Notes: generated by a model not told the origin, from the sequence alone. A DNA stretch of 64,000 nt from Phycisphaerae bacterium (GCA_030448225.1 JAUJNJ010000008.1:21841-85840), one strand, 5' to 3'. Shown: positions 8,620-18,637, counted from the first letter of the stretch. Numbers and translations are program-made.

Positions 8620-9032
8620 TCACACCGTGCACCGGGTCCAGTCCTTCAGGATCAGGACGGGGATCGGCGTGTTCTTGATGAGTTCCACCGGCACGTTCCC
8701 GGCCAGCAGGCGGGCGAAGACGTTCTTGCCGGTCAGGCCGAGCACGATCATCGTCGCCGCGCTCCACGGCGGTGTTCAGGATTGCGCGGGCGATGTCGTC
8801 GCTGAACATGAGCAAATCCTGCACGCCCACGTTCCGCTCCTGCAGGTAACGCGCAGCAGGCGGATCGCGGCCTCGCCGTCGGCCTGCTCCTGCTCGCGCA
8901 TCTGCCCGCCGCTGGGGGGCGAGACGTGGACGACGAGGACCTCGGCGGCCATGCGCCGCGATGTCCGCGAGCGGCTCGGCCACCTCTCTTCGCCGCGTAC
9001 GGGCTGCTGACGGCCACGAGGATCCGGCTCAT
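8620..9032 (-). CDS. universal stress protein, UspA family (frameshifted)
   Basis: A single-domain Usp of about 140 residues. It starts MSRILVAVSSPYAAK at 9032 behind a GAGGGAGA ribosome-binding site. Pieces in successive frames read AEVLVVHVSPPSGGQMRE, DLLMFSDDIARAILNTA, and finally the ATP-binding-like glycine motif GLTGKNVFARLLAGNVP with PVELIKNTPIPVLIL before the TGA at 8620-8622. The final block (G-x2-G-x9-G-S/N) is the hallmark of the ATP-binding Usp subgroup. About four single-base errors interrupt the frame. Its location downstream of rdgB on the same strand suggests a shared transcript, but no functional link is evident. Confidence 0.7.
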
Positions 9033-9187
9033 GCTCTCCCTCGGACGAGTCCCCCTGTGCGGCTGCGACCGCCGCGGCCCGCGCGACCCGCGGACCGGCC
9101 GCCCGACCGCCCTCCTCCCGCGATGCCCGGCCGGGCGCGCGAGGCGGGCCGGCCAGCGCGGCGACGACGGGCGGCGTCCGACGCGGC

Positions 9188-9792
9188 TCACTTAAAGGCA
9201 AAGCGCACGTCCGCCATCAACGCCCGCAACCGGCGCGCAACGCCTTACCCTGATGGCTGATCTCGTGCTTCTGGCCCGGCTCGAGCTCGGCGGTGGTCCG
9301 GCCGAGCGCGTCGATCAGGAACAGCGGGTCGCACCCAACCCCCGCCCCCGCGGCTCGCGCAGGATGCCTTCGACGGTGTCCTCCGCCGTCAGCACGATCC
9401 GCCCCTGCGGATCGGCCAGCGCCAGCACGCAGACGAACCGGGCGGTGCGCCGATCGTCCGGCACGTCGTGGAGTTGGTCGAGCAGCGTGCGGTTGTTGTC
9501 GGCGTCGCCCTTGCCCGTGCCGTTGAGCTGCCCAGCGGGCGCTGGAGACGCCGGGGTTGCCGCCGAGCGCGTCGACCGCCAGGCCGCTGTCGTCGGCGAG
9601 CGCCCAGAGGCCGGTCTGCAGCGCGTAGCCGGCGGCCTTGAGGCAGGCGTTGGCGCGGAACGTGTGGCCGGTTTCGTCGACGGTGCCGACGCCGGGGAAC
9701 TCGGACAAATCGCGCCACGTAGCGGTCGTCGCCGAGCATCTGGCGGAACCGCGCACCTTCCCGGGATTGGCCGTCGCGATCAGCAGGTCCAT
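9188..9792 (-). CDS. rdgB: non-canonical purine NTP pyrophosphatase (RdgB/HAM1), frameshifted
   Basis: It hydrolyses ITP, dITP and XTP to monophosphates to keep deaminated purines out of nucleic acids. The start is MDLLIATANPGK (ATG at 9792), the classic 'ATxNxgK' substrate-binding motif. Further pieces are TFRANACLKAAGYALQTG, ALADDSGLAVDALGG (catalytic Asp) and the C-terminal DPLFLIDALGRTTAEL then EISHQGKALRAL, ending RFAFK at 9188-9190. At least three single-base shifts occur, for example near 9225, where restoring the frame gives the expected end. The product would be about 200 residues, normal for the family. It lies downstream of rph, its usual neighbour, with a lipoprotein gene between. 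Confidence 0.82.
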
Positions 9793-9990
9793 GGGCGGCG
9801 TTCTTTCGTCGGGGTGAAAACGAACCCGGCCCGCCGCGCCGTCCGGCCCCGCGCGGGGGCCGGGCGGCAGGGAGACGGGCCGGGAGGAGTCGAAGGATGA
9901 AGGCGGAAGGATGATCGAGGGCAAAGCAAAGTTCGCTCAGGCACGCTCGCCAACGTCGTTCATCCGCCGCCTCGAAGCAGCAGCAGTCTG

Positions 9991-10017
9991 GCGGCCACCA
10001 GGTGGCCACGCCGGTGG
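9991..10017. repeat. degenerate GTGGCCAC palindrome repeat, copy 1
   Basis: GGCGGCCACCAGGTGGCCACGCCGG is a shortened relative of the palindromes at 16749-16769 and 33962-33982. It lies between the lipoprotein gene and rdgB, in a stretch (9793-10050) that holds no other recognisable feature. Confidence 0.45.
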
Positions 10018-10050
10018 ACGCGCGGTGATGCGTCGTCGTCGTCGCCGCCG

Positions 10051-11295
10051 CTAGTCGAGCGATCGCAGGCGCCCGCGGCCCGGGCGGTTCTGCGCGGGGG
10101 TGGACTTCGGGACGTAGTTCAGCGACTCGTTCTGCCCGCCGCGGATGTTCTGCGGGCGGAGGAACGAGAAGCCGTCGGCGGCGCTGGTGTCGGCGCCGCC
10201 GGCCTGGACGCGGTCGCCCACGTTCTCCCCCTCGATGAACCGGCCGGGCACGCGGACGAGGAACGACGGGTCGCGCCGCTCGATCGTCTTGCCCTTCTGC
10301 ACGCGGACGACGCCGTTCACCGAGTGTTCGGGGTACTGCCGCATCGTGGCGATGAGCGTCGGGTCGACGATCTCGACCTCGCTCGTCATCGGGAGCATCC
10401 GCTTGCCCTCGCTGTTGGTGATCACGTCCTTCACCGGCGGCAGGCCCGGCGGGAGCACGAGCAGGTCCTGCGTCGGGTCGGTGCTCATGCCGCGGCTGCC
10501 GGAGTTGAACTTCACCGCGTCGACCGGCCAGGCGCCGACGCAGACCGAGCTGACCGTGGGGCCGTGGAAGTAGTACGCCTGCACCCCGCGCGCGCGGGCC
10601 TCGCGCACCGCGTCAATCGCGAACTTCTTGCGGTCGGCGTGGTGCTCGTAGGCGCCGATCTGCACCGACCAGAACGCCTCCTGCGGCGCGTTGGCGAGGT
10701 TCCACTCCGGCTCGGCCACCGGGTCGGGGGCGGCGAGTTCGACGAACACGCAGCGGCTGAACGGGCGGTTGCCGGCGCCGTCCTTCATCTGGTCGATGCG
10801 CGACTTGTCGCGCTGGGCGCGGGCGCCGTCCTTGCGGTCCTCGGAGCCCGCCGAGGCGTCGATCGACCGATAGAAGCCGTAGTACAGGTTGCTGACGTCG
10901 CCGGCGTGGATCACGTACCAGTCCTTCAGGCCGGTCTGGCGGACGAGCTGCGCCTTGACGTCCTTCGACCGCTCGACGTGCTCCGAGCCGGCGATCGTCT
11001 GGCAATAGAGCGTCCACTGCGCGTCGGCCGGGGCGTCGGGCATGTCCGACGTGTTCACCTCCGCCGGCCCCGGCGTGGTCGCCGCGACGCCGGGCGCGCC
11101 GGGGGTGCCGTTCGCCTGTTGTTGCTGCTGTCCGAACTGACCCGTCGGGCTCGCGAGCACCGGCGCGTCGGCGCCGACGTTCGACGGGATGAGCTTGCGC
11201 GTCTTGCCCGACGCGGCGGCCGACGGAGACTTGTTCTCGCTGCACGAGGCGGCCAGGCCGGCGGCCAGGAGGGTGATCAGTAGGCGCGATCGCAT
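10051..11295 (-). CDS. SPOR-like lipoprotein
   Basis: A 414-residue secreted lipoprotein. From ATG 11295 (preceded by GGAGAA) the signal peptide MRSRLLITLLAAGLAASC carries a lipobox with Cys18. A Gln/Pro/Ala-rich linker follows (about 60-100). Two regions then resemble SPOR-type repeats: WTLYCQTIAGSEHVERSKDV (about 110-165) and FWSVQIGAYEHHADRKKFAI (about 222-275), each a beta strand, helix and strand with aromatic residues. SPOR domains bind denuded septal peptidoglycan, so a cell-envelope role is an inference. The C-terminal part (about 290-414) has no recognised domain. Upstream in-frame ATGs would place the signal peptide internally and are rejected. It lies between rph and rdgB. Confidence 0.7.
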   Translation of the reverse strand: MRSRLLITLLAAGLAASCSENKSPSAAASGKTRKLIPSNVGADAPVLASPTGQFGQQQQQANGTPGAPGVAATTPGPAEVNTSDMPDAPADAQWTLYCQTIAGSEHVERSKDVKAQLVRQTGLKDWYVIHAGDVSNLYYGFYRSIDASAGSEDRKDGARAQRDKSRIDQMKDGAGNRPFSRCVFVELAAPDPVAEPEWNLANAPQEAFWSVQIGAYEHHADRKKFAIDAVREARARGVQAYYFHGPTVSSVCVGAWPVDAVKFNSGSRGMSTDPTQDLLVLPPGLPPVKDVITNSEGKRMLPMTSEVEIVDPTLIATMRQYPEHSVNGVVRVQKGKTIERRDPSFLVRVPGRFIEGENVGDRVQAGGADTSAADGFSFLRPQNIRGGQNESLNYVPKSTPAQNRPGRGRLRSLD

Positions 11296-11599
11296 GCGGT
11301 GGGTTCTCCGGGTGAAAAGCCGGGGCATTCTAACAGCGGGGCCGGGGTAAATCTCGGATTTTCGCGGTCGCCGGCGCGGGATCGGGCGGATCGGGGTCCC
11401 GATGAACGTCAAAGGCGAAGACCCGTGTAGCGGGCTCGCTCCCGAGCCGTGTCTGGCGGCGCACCCTTACCGATCGCCCGCTGAGCGAGGCAGACGCTCA
11501 ACGCAATTTCTGCTGGTCCGGCACGTCTCCGGGACAACGCGCGAACAGCGGGCAATCCCGCCCGCTAAACGGAAGACGTTGCGGGCTCGCGGTTTGTCG
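11296..11599. other. intergenic region between rph and the lipoprotein gene
   Basis: About 300 bases without a credible gene. It contains short inverted motifs around GCGGGCTCGCTCCCGAGCC (about 11418-11437) and GCGGGCAATCCCGCCCGC (about 11551-11568), the latter a possible hairpin after rph. No promoter was identified. Confidence 0.4.
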
Positions 11600-12421
11600 C
11601 TACGGGAGCGGTCGCGACAGCGCGTCGCGCTGGATCGCCAGGAGTTGTTCGCACCCGGCGACGCCGAGGTCGAGCATCCGCTGGGTGGCCTGCCGGTCGA
11701 ACCCGCCGCCGTTCTCGGCCGACCCTTGTATTTCGACGAACTGGCCGCCGGCGGTGTAGGCGATGTTCATGTCGACGTTCGCCCGCGAGTCGTCGTGGTA
11801 GTCGAGGTCGAGGCGCACCTCCCCGTCGACCACCCCGACGCTCACGGCCGCGAGTTGGTCGGTCAGGGCGGCGGCCGGGTCGTAGAAGCGCGGGTCGTAC
11901 CGCGCGGGCAGGGGCGGGGCCGCGGCGCTGGCGTCGGCGCCCGGATGGGCGGGCGAAGTGCCCCGCTGGCCGGTCGGCAACTCCTTCGGCAGCCGCGCCA
12001 GCGCGTCGACGAGCGCGACGTACGCCCCGCAGATCGCCGCCGTGCGCGTGCCGCCGTCGGCCTCCAGCACCTGGCAGTCGACTGCAATCGTGTGCGGGCC
12101 GATCCTCGACAAATCGATGATCGCCCGCAGCGAGCGGCCGATGAGGCGCTGGATCTCGGTGCCGCGCGAGTCGGTGTGGCCGATCTTCGGCCACGGCTTG
12201 CGCTGCGGCGTCGACGCGGGCAGCATCACGTACTCTGCGGTGATCCAGCCGCCGGCGCGGTCGTCCCGGAACCAGGGCGGCAGGTCCTGCGTGACCGACG
12301 CCGTGCAGAGCACGACCGTGCCCCCCTGCTGCCACAGCACCGACCCGGCCGGCGTCCTCGTGAACCCGCGGGTGACGGTCACGGGGCGAAGCGTGTCGGC
12401 GGCTCGTCCGTCGTTGCGCAT
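11600..12421 (-). CDS. rph: ribonuclease PH
   Basis: A phosphorolytic 3'-5' exoribonuclease that trims tRNA precursors. The 273-residue product begins MRNDGRAADTLRPVTVTRGF and contains GTVVLCTASV, GWITAEYVMLP, SRGTEIQRLIGRSLRA (phosphate-binding Arg region), ADGGTRTAAICGAYVAL and LDLDYHDDSRANVDMNI, ending with FVEIQGSAENGGGF and ALSRP. All core motifs are present and the frame is intact. Odd: a proline/alanine-rich insert of about 30 residues (PTGQRGTSPAHPGADASAAA, about 150-180) sits before the LTDQLAAVSVGVVDG strand, where typical enzymes have a short loop. Confidence 0.95.
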   Translation of the reverse strand: MRNDGRAADTLRPVTVTRGFTRTPAGSVLWQQGGTVVLCTASVTQDLPPWFRDDRAGGWITAEYVMLPASTPQRKPWPKIGHTDSRGTEIQRLIGRSLRAIIDLSRIGPHTIAVDCQVLEADGGTRTAAICGAYVALVDALARLPKELPTGQRGTSPAHPGADASAAAPPLPARYDPRFYDPAAALTDQLAAVSVGVVDGEVRLDLDYHDDSRANVDMNIAYTAGGQFVEIQGSAENGGGFDRQATQRMLDLGVAGCEQLLAIQRDALSRPLP

Positions 12422-12617
12422 GGGGAGGGACTATATCCGGCGGACCCGATCGCCGCTCGTGCGCTTCGCGGACGCGAGGGCACAGACCGATTCGGGGAGC
12501 CGACGGTCGGCGGACGGGGTTTGATTCCCGCACGCTCAACGCCCCCGCCATTTGCTCAAGCGTCGCGTGCGGCGGTTCCGATAACTACGGGTACAGCGGG
12601 ATTGGAGGAGACAACGG

Positions 12618-12821
12618 ATGAGCGAGATCGCCGATGTGGCTCAGCGACTGCGGGTGGTGCGGGAGGGGTGCCGCCGGTTCCTTCAGTTGCACGCGATGGA
12701 GGTCGCGGTGATCGGGCCGGCCCTCGACCGAATGGCCCGCGACGTCGCCGGCGCGCCCGGCGCGGACTACGCGGACGCGGGGCCGGACTTCGACCCGTTC
12801 GACGAGGACGACGAACGCTGA
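12618..12821 (+). CDS. small acidic-tailed protein upstream of fliD
   Basis: A 67-residue protein starting MSEIADVAQRLRVVREGCRR with a strong ribosome-binding site (GGAGGAGA, 8-14 bases before the ATG). It is mainly helical, with an acidic C-terminus (DFDPFDEDDER). It sits 66 bases before fliD on the same strand, so it may be co-transcribed and could be a flagellar accessory or chaperone-like protein. That is inferred from position only; no sequence family is recognised. Confidence 0.6.
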   Translation: MSEIADVAQRLRVVREGCRRFLQLHAMEVAVIGPALDRMARDVAGAPGADYADAGPDFDPFDEDDER

Positions 12822-12887
12822 ACGCGCTTGCCGGCCGCGGCCCACGCCGCGATGCTGCTGGCGCGCGTGCGAAACCGGTAGGCTCCC

Positions 12888-15800
12888 ATGGGTCGAATCT
12901 CTTCCAGCGTCGGGGTGGTCAGCGGGATCAACCACAAGGACATCATCGACCAGCTGATGTCAATCGAGTCCCGCGGCAAGAGCCAGATCCAGACCCGCAT
13001 CGACTCGACGAACGAGCGCAAGCTCGCCTACACCGACCTCAGCACCCGCATCACGTCGCTGAAGCTCACGGGCACCGCGCTCAAGAAGCCCTCGACCTTC
13101 CAGGCCTCGACCACCACGAGCAACAACGAGGACGTGCTGACCGCCACCGCCACCAACGGCGCGTCGGTCGGCAGCTACCAGTTCCAGGTCGCGCGCCTCG
13201 TCACCACCCAGCAGGCCGTCACCGGCGGGTTCGCCGACTCCACCACCGCCAAGGTCGCGCGGGCACGCTCACGATCGAGAACGGCGGCGGCGAGCTGACG
13301 AGCCAGACGATGCTCTCGCAGCTGAACGGCGCGCGGGCGTGCGGCGGGGGCAGTTCCGCATTACCGACCGCAGCGGCGTCGAGCGTGATCGACGTGTCAT
13401 CCGCCGTCAGCGTCGACGACGTCATCAAGAGGATCAACACGGCCCTCGGCGTCACCGTTCGCGCCAGCGTCACCGGCGACAAGCTCGTCCTGACCGACCT
13501 CACGGGCAAGGCGGCGAACGACCTCTCCGTCGTCGACCTCGCCGGCGGGTCGGCCGCCACGGACCTGGGACTCGCCGGTGTGGCGGCGGTCGGCACCGAC
13601 ACGCTCACGGGCAACGACATTCACTCCGTCGGCGCCGGCACCCTGCTCGATGACGTCAACGACGGCAGGGGCGTCCGCCGCTCGGCCACCGGCGTCGACT
13701 TCCGCGTCACGCTCGGCGACGGCACGTATGTCGACGTGACGCTCGGGGCGGCCAAGTCGATCGGCGACGTCCTGGCACTCATCAACGCCGCGGGCGGCAC
13801 GAAGCTCAAGGCCGAGACCGTGCCCGGCGGCAACGGCATCAAGCTGACCGACACCTCCGGCGGCGCCGGCGCGTTCGCCGTCGCGGCGCAGAACGGCTCG
13901 AAGGCGGCCGCGGACCTCGGCATCGATCGGACGGGCACCGGCGGCGCCATCAACGGCGGCGACCTCGTCGCCGGCATCAACACCGTCATGCTCTCGAGCC
14001 TGCGCGGCGGGACGGGCATCCCGCTCGGGCAGATCACGATCACCGACCGCGGCGGGCAGAGCGCCACCGTCGACCTCTCCGCCGCCCGCACCGTGCAGGA
14101 CGTGCTCGACGCCGTCAGCAACGCCAGCGGCGTGCGCGTGACGGCGACGCTGAAGGCGTCGGGCAACGGCATCCAGATCGGCGACGACTCCGGCGGCGCG
14201 GGCGACCTCGTCATCGCCGACGCCGCAGGCGGCACGACCGCCACGGTTTTCGGCGTCGCCGGCACGTTCACCGCCGCCACGCCGAGCGCGGTCGGCGCGA
14301 ACCTTCAACGCCAGTGGGTGAGCGAGAACACGCTGCTCGCCAACTACAACGGCGGCAAGGGCGTGACGCCCGGCTCCTTCAAGATCACCGCCGCCGACGG
14401 CAAGACCGCGACGATCGACCTCACGCAGGAGACCGACCTGCGCCTCGCGAACGTGATCGACGAGATCAACGCCAAAGGCATCGGCGTGACGGCGTCGATC
14501 AACGCCAACGGCGACGGCCTGCTGCTGACCGACACCTCCGGCGGGGCGGCGAAGATGAAGGTCGACGAGATCGACTCCACTACGGCGGCCGACCTCAACC
14601 TCAAGGGTGCCGCCGCCGCCACGGCGATCGACGGGTCGATGGAGCGGACGGTCGTCGTCACCGCCGACGACACGCTGACGAGCGTGCAACAGAAGCTCAA
14701 CGACCTGAACTTCGGCGCGACCGCCACCGTCATCAACGACGGCTCGGCCAACGCCCCCTACCGCCTGTCGCTCACCGCGAAAAACTCCGGGCGGGCCGGG
14801 CGCGTCGTGTTCGACGGCGGCGCGACGCGCGTGGGGACGAGCAACCTCGTGGAGTCGCAGGACGCGGCAGTCTTCCTCGGCAGCGGCGAGACCGGCGGCC
14901 AGCCGCTGCTCGTCACGTCGAGTCGCAACCAGATCGCCAACGTCATCCGCGGCGTCACGCTCGACCTGCACGGCACGACCGACAAGCCGGTCACGCTCAG
15001 CGTCACCCGAAGCGCCGACGCGATCGTCGAGCAGTTGACGAAGTTCGCCGAGAGCTTCAACGAGACGGTGACGAAGCTGAAGGAACTGACGAAGTTCGAC
15101 ACCGACACGAACAAGCGCGGCCTGCTGCTCGGCGAGTCGACCGCGCAGACGATCGAGAGCAACCTCTACGCGATGTTCTCCGGCGTCGTCGGCGAGGCCG
15201 GCTCGTTCCGCGCCATGGGCGACGCGGGCCTCAAGCTCGCGGCCGAGGGGAAGCTGGAGTTCGACGAGGAGAAGTTCCGCCAGGCGTTCGCAACCGACCC
15301 CGACTCGCTCCAGAAGCTCTTCACGAACTCCGCCGAGGCGCTGACGAGCGCGACCCCCCTCTCCCGCCTCAACACCGGCCGTGGCGTCCGCACGGCGGCG
15401 GGCGGGCTGCCGGACTTCCGGGTGACGACCAAGGACGGCACGGCCGTCGACGTGACGCTTGCCGGCAAGCAGACGCTCGGCGACGTGCTCAACGCGATCA
15501 ACTCGGCCGGCGCCGGCAAGTTCAAGGCCGAGATCGGCGCCGACGGCGCGAGCCTCAAGCTCAGCGACCTCACCACGACCGGCACCGCCGCGTTCGGCGT
15601 CGTCGCCCTCAACGGTTCGGTGGCCGCCACGGATTTGCAGATCAGTGGGGCCGGGACCGACGGCGTGATCGCGGGGAAGAAGGTGTTCGACGTGAGCCGG
15701 GCCCTGTCGCTCGCGGCGGGCACGGGGATCGGCTACCTCATCGAGAACAGCATGGCCCGACTGATCGACCCGGTCGACGGTGCGATCAGCCGGGAGAACA

Positions 15801-15985
15801 AGACGCTCGACGAGAAGACGGCCCAGTTCCAGGACCGCATCGAGTCGCTCGACAAGTCGCTGACGTCGAAGCGCGGGCGCCTCGAACGGCAGTTCGCGCA
15901 GATGGAAAGCGTGCTCGCGAACCTCCAGAACCAGCAGTCGTCGCTGTCGTCGCTCCAGACTTTGGCAGCGGGCGCGGGTCGGTAG
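12888..15985 (+). CDS. fliD: flagellar hook-associated protein 2 (filament cap), frameshifted
   Basis: FliD caps the growing flagellar filament and helps flagellin fold as it is exported. The start is MGRISSSVGVVSGINHKDII with LMSIESRGKSQIQTRID (the FliD N-terminal domain). The middle contains at least five flagellin_IN/hook_IN-type repeats, recognisable by GNGIKLTDTSGG, GNGIQIGDDSGG, GDGLLLTDTSGG and similar. The C-terminal domain contains EQLTKFAESFNETVTKLKEL and LLLGESTAQTIESNLY, ending in a coiled coil (ENKTLDEKTAQFQDRIESLD). The product is about 1030 residues, much longer than the roughly 470 of enterobacteria but in keeping with planctomycete homologues. Three single-base shifts occur near 13261 (GGG where GGGG restores the frame), 13335 and 13375. 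fliS follows. Confidence 0.9.
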
Positions 15986-16228
15986 ACGACCGACCGGTAA
16001 AAGCGTGGTGCGGCGCACAGACGGCCCCGACGAAGCGCACACGCCTGCGACGTGGGGCGGACAAGGACTTCAGATCAAGACAGGATGATCATCTTCTCGA
16101 CGCGCCACGGCGACGCAGAAGATCCGCGGGCATCCGCGCGCGTCCGGCGCGATTACCTCGCCCCGTTTAACCCGCGCCGGTCGTGTAGCCGATAGGTGGA
16201 GGGCTTCGCCTCCAGGGAACTCGACCGC

Positions 16229-16687
16229 ATGAACCCAACCGCCGCCCAGAGCTACCTCCGCACGAAGGTCATGACGGCCACGCCCGAGCAGTTGCAGATG
16301 ATGCTGTACGACGGCGCGCTGCGGTTCGGCGAGCAGGCCCGCGTGGCGCTGCTCGAGCGGAACTTCGAGAAGAGCTACTCGATGATCTCGCGGGTGCAGA
16401 AGATCCTCGGCGAGATGAGCGGCGCGCTGAAGCACGACGTGGCGCCGGAGCTCTGCGGCAAGCTCGCGTCGCTCTACAACTTCGCCTACAAGAAGCTCAT
16501 CGAGGCGAACGTCGACCACAAGCTCGAGTCGCTCGACGAGGCGCTGCAGGTCCTGCGCTTCCAGCGCGAGACGTGGGCGATGCTGATGGACCAGCTCGGC
16601 AAGACCAAGGCCGCCGCCGCCGCGGCGAAGATCAACATGCCGGCGCCAGACAAGCGGATGGAAGCGACGATCCGCCTGTCGGCGTAG
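16229..16687 (+). CDS. fliS: flagellin export chaperone FliS
   Basis: A 152-residue cytoplasmic four-helix chaperone that binds the C-terminus of flagellin before export. The start MNPTAAQSYLRTKVMTATPE matches the family opening ('Y-x(n)-T-A-s-Pe-L...MLYdGA'), with QLQMMLYDGALRFGEQA following. NFEKSYSMISRVQKILGE and the helix FAYKKLIEANVDHKLES complete it. ATG 16229 is chosen because the in-frame extension upstream overlaps non-coding sequence. It lies about 240 bases after fliD, the usual order. Confidence 0.93.
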   Translation: MNPTAAQSYLRTKVMTATPEQLQMMLYDGALRFGEQARVALLERNFEKSYSMISRVQKILGEMSGALKHDVAPELCGKLASLYNFAYKKLIEANVDHKLESLDEALQVLRFQRETWAMLMDQLGKTKAAAAAAKINMPAPDKRMEATIRLSA

Positions 16688-16748
16688 ACAGATCCGAACA
16701 TCGCCCTCGCGCCGAACCATTGCCTGTCAAACGTCGCACGTCGCCCCG

Positions 16749-16781
16749 TGGCCACCCGAGGTGGCCACGCCACTGAATCCG
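16749..16781. repeat. GTGGCCAC palindrome repeat, copy 2
   Basis: GTGGCCACCCGAGGTGGCCAC (perfect arms GTGGCCACC/GGTGGCCAC around CGA) followed by GCCACTGAATCCG. The copy at 33962-33995 matches both the palindrome and the 13-base extension with two changes. It sits between the ends of fliS and tatD, two converging genes. Confidence 0.65.
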
Positions 16782-16863
16782 TCCCAAGCGTTCGCTGATC
16801 CTGACTGGCACTGGTCGAACGAGCTTCGCGCAACAGGATTGTGCGGAGCATTTCCCGTCGGCC

Positions 16864-17621
16864 TCACCTCCACCCGAAGAATCCCTTCGCGTTTGCGGTC
16901 GTCACGCGGTCGAGTTCCTCGACGCTCACGCCCTTCATGCGCGCCCAGCGCCTCCGCGACGTGCACGACCAGGGCCGGCTCGTTCGTCTTCTGCTTGCGC
17001 ATCGGCTCGGGGGTCAGGTACGGCGCGTCGGTCTCGACGAACATCCGGTCGAGCGGCGTGAGGGCGGCGGCCTCGCGGATCGGGTCGGACTTCTTGAACG
17101 TCGGCGCCGGTGAAGCCGAGGAAGTACCCCGCGTCGAGGATCTTCCGCGCTCGGCCGCCGTGCCGGTGAAACAGTGGAACACCGCCCGCACCGCCGGGAA
17201 CCCCCGCATCACCGCCAGCGTGTCGTCGGTCGCCTCGCGGCTGTGGATGACGACCGGCTTGTTCACGTCTGCCGCGAGTTGAAGCTGCGGCTCGAAGAAC
17301 GCCATCTGCCGCTCGCGCGACGAGAACTGGTGGTGGTAGTCGAGCCCCATCTCCCCCAGCGCGATCACGGCCGGGTCGGCGTGCAGGTCGCGCAGCCGGG
17401 GTAAATCGTCGACGCTGGCGTCGTGCGTGTAGTTCGGGTGGACGCCGATCGCGCAGCGCACGTCTTCGCGCCTTTGGCACAGTTCGATCGCCCGGCGGTC
17501 GTCGACGACGTCGGTCCCGATCGTGATGAACCGGACGACGCCCGCCGCGCGCGCGCGGGCGAGGACGTTCTCGAGTTGCGACTCGAGGCGGGTCGGTGAG
17601 GTGGCAGTGCGTGTCGATCAT
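16864..17621 (-). CDS. tatD: TatD-family metal-dependent hydrolase (frameshifted)
   Basis: A TIM-barrel metal-dependent deoxyribonuclease of about 255 residues. The start MIDTHCHLTDP carries the HxH metal motif. Later pieces read CAIGVHPNYTH, ALGEMGLDYHHQFSSRERQM (metal Glu and His), NKPVVIHSREATDDTL (metal His), AVFHCFTGT (His) and RMFVETDAPYLTPEP (Asp). The end, ANAKGFFGWR, is in the original register only after correction, with its stop at 16864-16866. Three or more single-base shifts occur (near 17555, 17150 and 16930). Its ATG overlaps the stop of the preceding small gene (ATGA), which points to coupling. Confidence 0.85.
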
Positions 17622-17908
17622 CGTGCTGCGTCCGTCACGACCCAAACGAGCGTCGGTTCCACGATCGCCGACACGCGGCTCCGACGCGGCGTCCGCGTCG
17701 GCGTAGTAGCCGCCGGGGACGAAGCGGGTCGCCGATCGGGGTCGCGAAGAGCACCTCGACGCAGGGGACGTCCCGATCGCCCGCGATCTCGCGCACCTCG
17801 TCCGCGTCGCCCGTGCCGGGCCACACGTCACGGTCGAGCAGTTACGCCTTGCACGGCAGCGAGCCCCCGTAGAGCCAGGTGCCGGTTCGGCGGCGCGACC
17901 GACGTCAT
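17618..17908 (-). CDS. small conserved-looking protein of unknown function (frameshifted)
   Basis: About 97 residues from an ATG at 17908 behind a GAAGGA sequence. After one frameshift it reads TGTWLYGGSLPCKA, then LDRDVWPGTGDADEVREIAG and CVEVLFATPIGD. A third frame gives PGGYYADADAASEPRVSAIV and TLVWVVTDAAR, stopping inside the tatD start codon (ATGA overlap). The coherent beta-strand pattern and the coupling to tatD support a real gene. No family is recognised. Confidence 0.5.
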
Positions 17909-17938
17909 TCCGGTCCTTCACTGCGGCTCACTTCACGA

Positions 17939-18340
17939 TCAGAACGTCGCCTCGAATGCGTGCGGCGTGTGGCGGATCTGCGGGTCGCGGCCGGCGGGCC
18001 AGACGATGCCGATCACGTCGAAGCGGGCGGCGGGCGGTGTTGCGCCGTAGCGGGAGAGGAAGTGCCGGGCCGCCCGCGTCAACTGGTGGCCTTTGTGCGC
18101 GTTGACCTGCTCCTCGGCGCGGGCTCGTCGTACGCGGGTCTTCACCTCGACGAAGACGAGCGTCTTCCCGTCGCGGGCGATGATGTCGATCTCGCCGAGG
18201 TCACACCGGTAGTTGCGGCAGAGCACGCGGAAGCCGCTCTTGCGCAGGAAGCGTGCGGCCGCGTCCTCGCCGCGCCCGCCGAGCGTGTCGCCCAGCGGCC
18301 GAGCCGCGCCCTGCACCAGCCTGTTGAGCCACCCGAGCAT
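17939..18340 (-). CDS. yraN: YraN/UPF0102 family endonuclease-like protein
   Basis: A 133-residue protein of the YraN family, distant relatives of Holliday-junction resolvases. Signature: GRRGEDxAAxxL-like GGRGEDAAARFLRKSGFRVL, then CRNYRCDLGEIDIIARDGKT (Glu-Ile-Asp-hydrophobic-x-A) and LVFVEVKTR (E-V-K), the nuclease-like core, and later ARHFLSRYG and ARFDVIGIV. The start at ATG 18340 (MLGWLNRLVQGAARPLGD) is one of two close ATGs. It is usually found near rplS, as here. Confidence 0.9.
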   Translation of the reverse strand: MLGWLNRLVQGAARPLGDTLGGRGEDAAARFLRKSGFRVLCRNYRCDLGEIDIIARDGKTLVFVEVKTRVRRARAEEQVNAHKGHQLTRAARHFLSRYGATPPAARFDVIGIVWPAGRDPQIRHTPHAFEATF

Positions 18341-18579
18341 GGGAAAAGCGTACGGCATGGCCGGCGCGCCGGTGCAAGCGGCCATGACGACGACCGATGG
18401 ATTGGAGTCGCAGCGCGGCCTGCGTTGCTGCTCCGCCGTTCCATGTAATCGGAGGAGTGGGTTGCGGGTGAGTCGCCGATCGGAGGCGGGACGGGTGGCG
18501 GGCTGAAACCCTTCGCCCACACCAACACCCCGCCACCTTCTCCCGGCGACACCGGCGGCCGCGGCTTGCGCATGACAAC

Positions 18580-18607
18580 GGCTTGGGCGGGGTGCGCCCA
18601 AGCCGTG
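18580..18607 (-). terminator. hairpin downstream of rplS
   Basis: The sequence reads CGGCTTGGGCG, loop GGGTG, CGCCCAAGCCG (or the reverse on the minus strand), an 11-base perfect stem about 30 bases after the rplS stop at 18638. A clear T-run is lacking, so it may slow or process the rpsP-trmD-rplS transcript rather than end it alone. The rest of 18341-18637 holds no gene. Confidence 0.5.
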
Positions 18608-18637
18608 TCGGTCGTCGGTTTGTGCCGCGGCGGCGGG

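Noticed and set aside
13250..13390. Programmed frameshifting in fliD
   Set aside because: Shifts occur at several places, with no slippery heptamer plus pseudoknot, and similar shifts affect unrelated genes across the window.
11402..15985. A continuous 1527-codon plus-strand frame
   Set aside because: Its first 500 codons run antisense through rph and intergenic DNA with arginine-rich, domain-free translation; only the part from about 13260 on is real (fliD), and the true start is MGRISSSV at 12888.
18341..18637. Small genes on either strand between yraN and rplS
   Set aside because: Frames are short, lack ribosome-binding sites and cover the rplS hairpin; nothing protein-like was seen.
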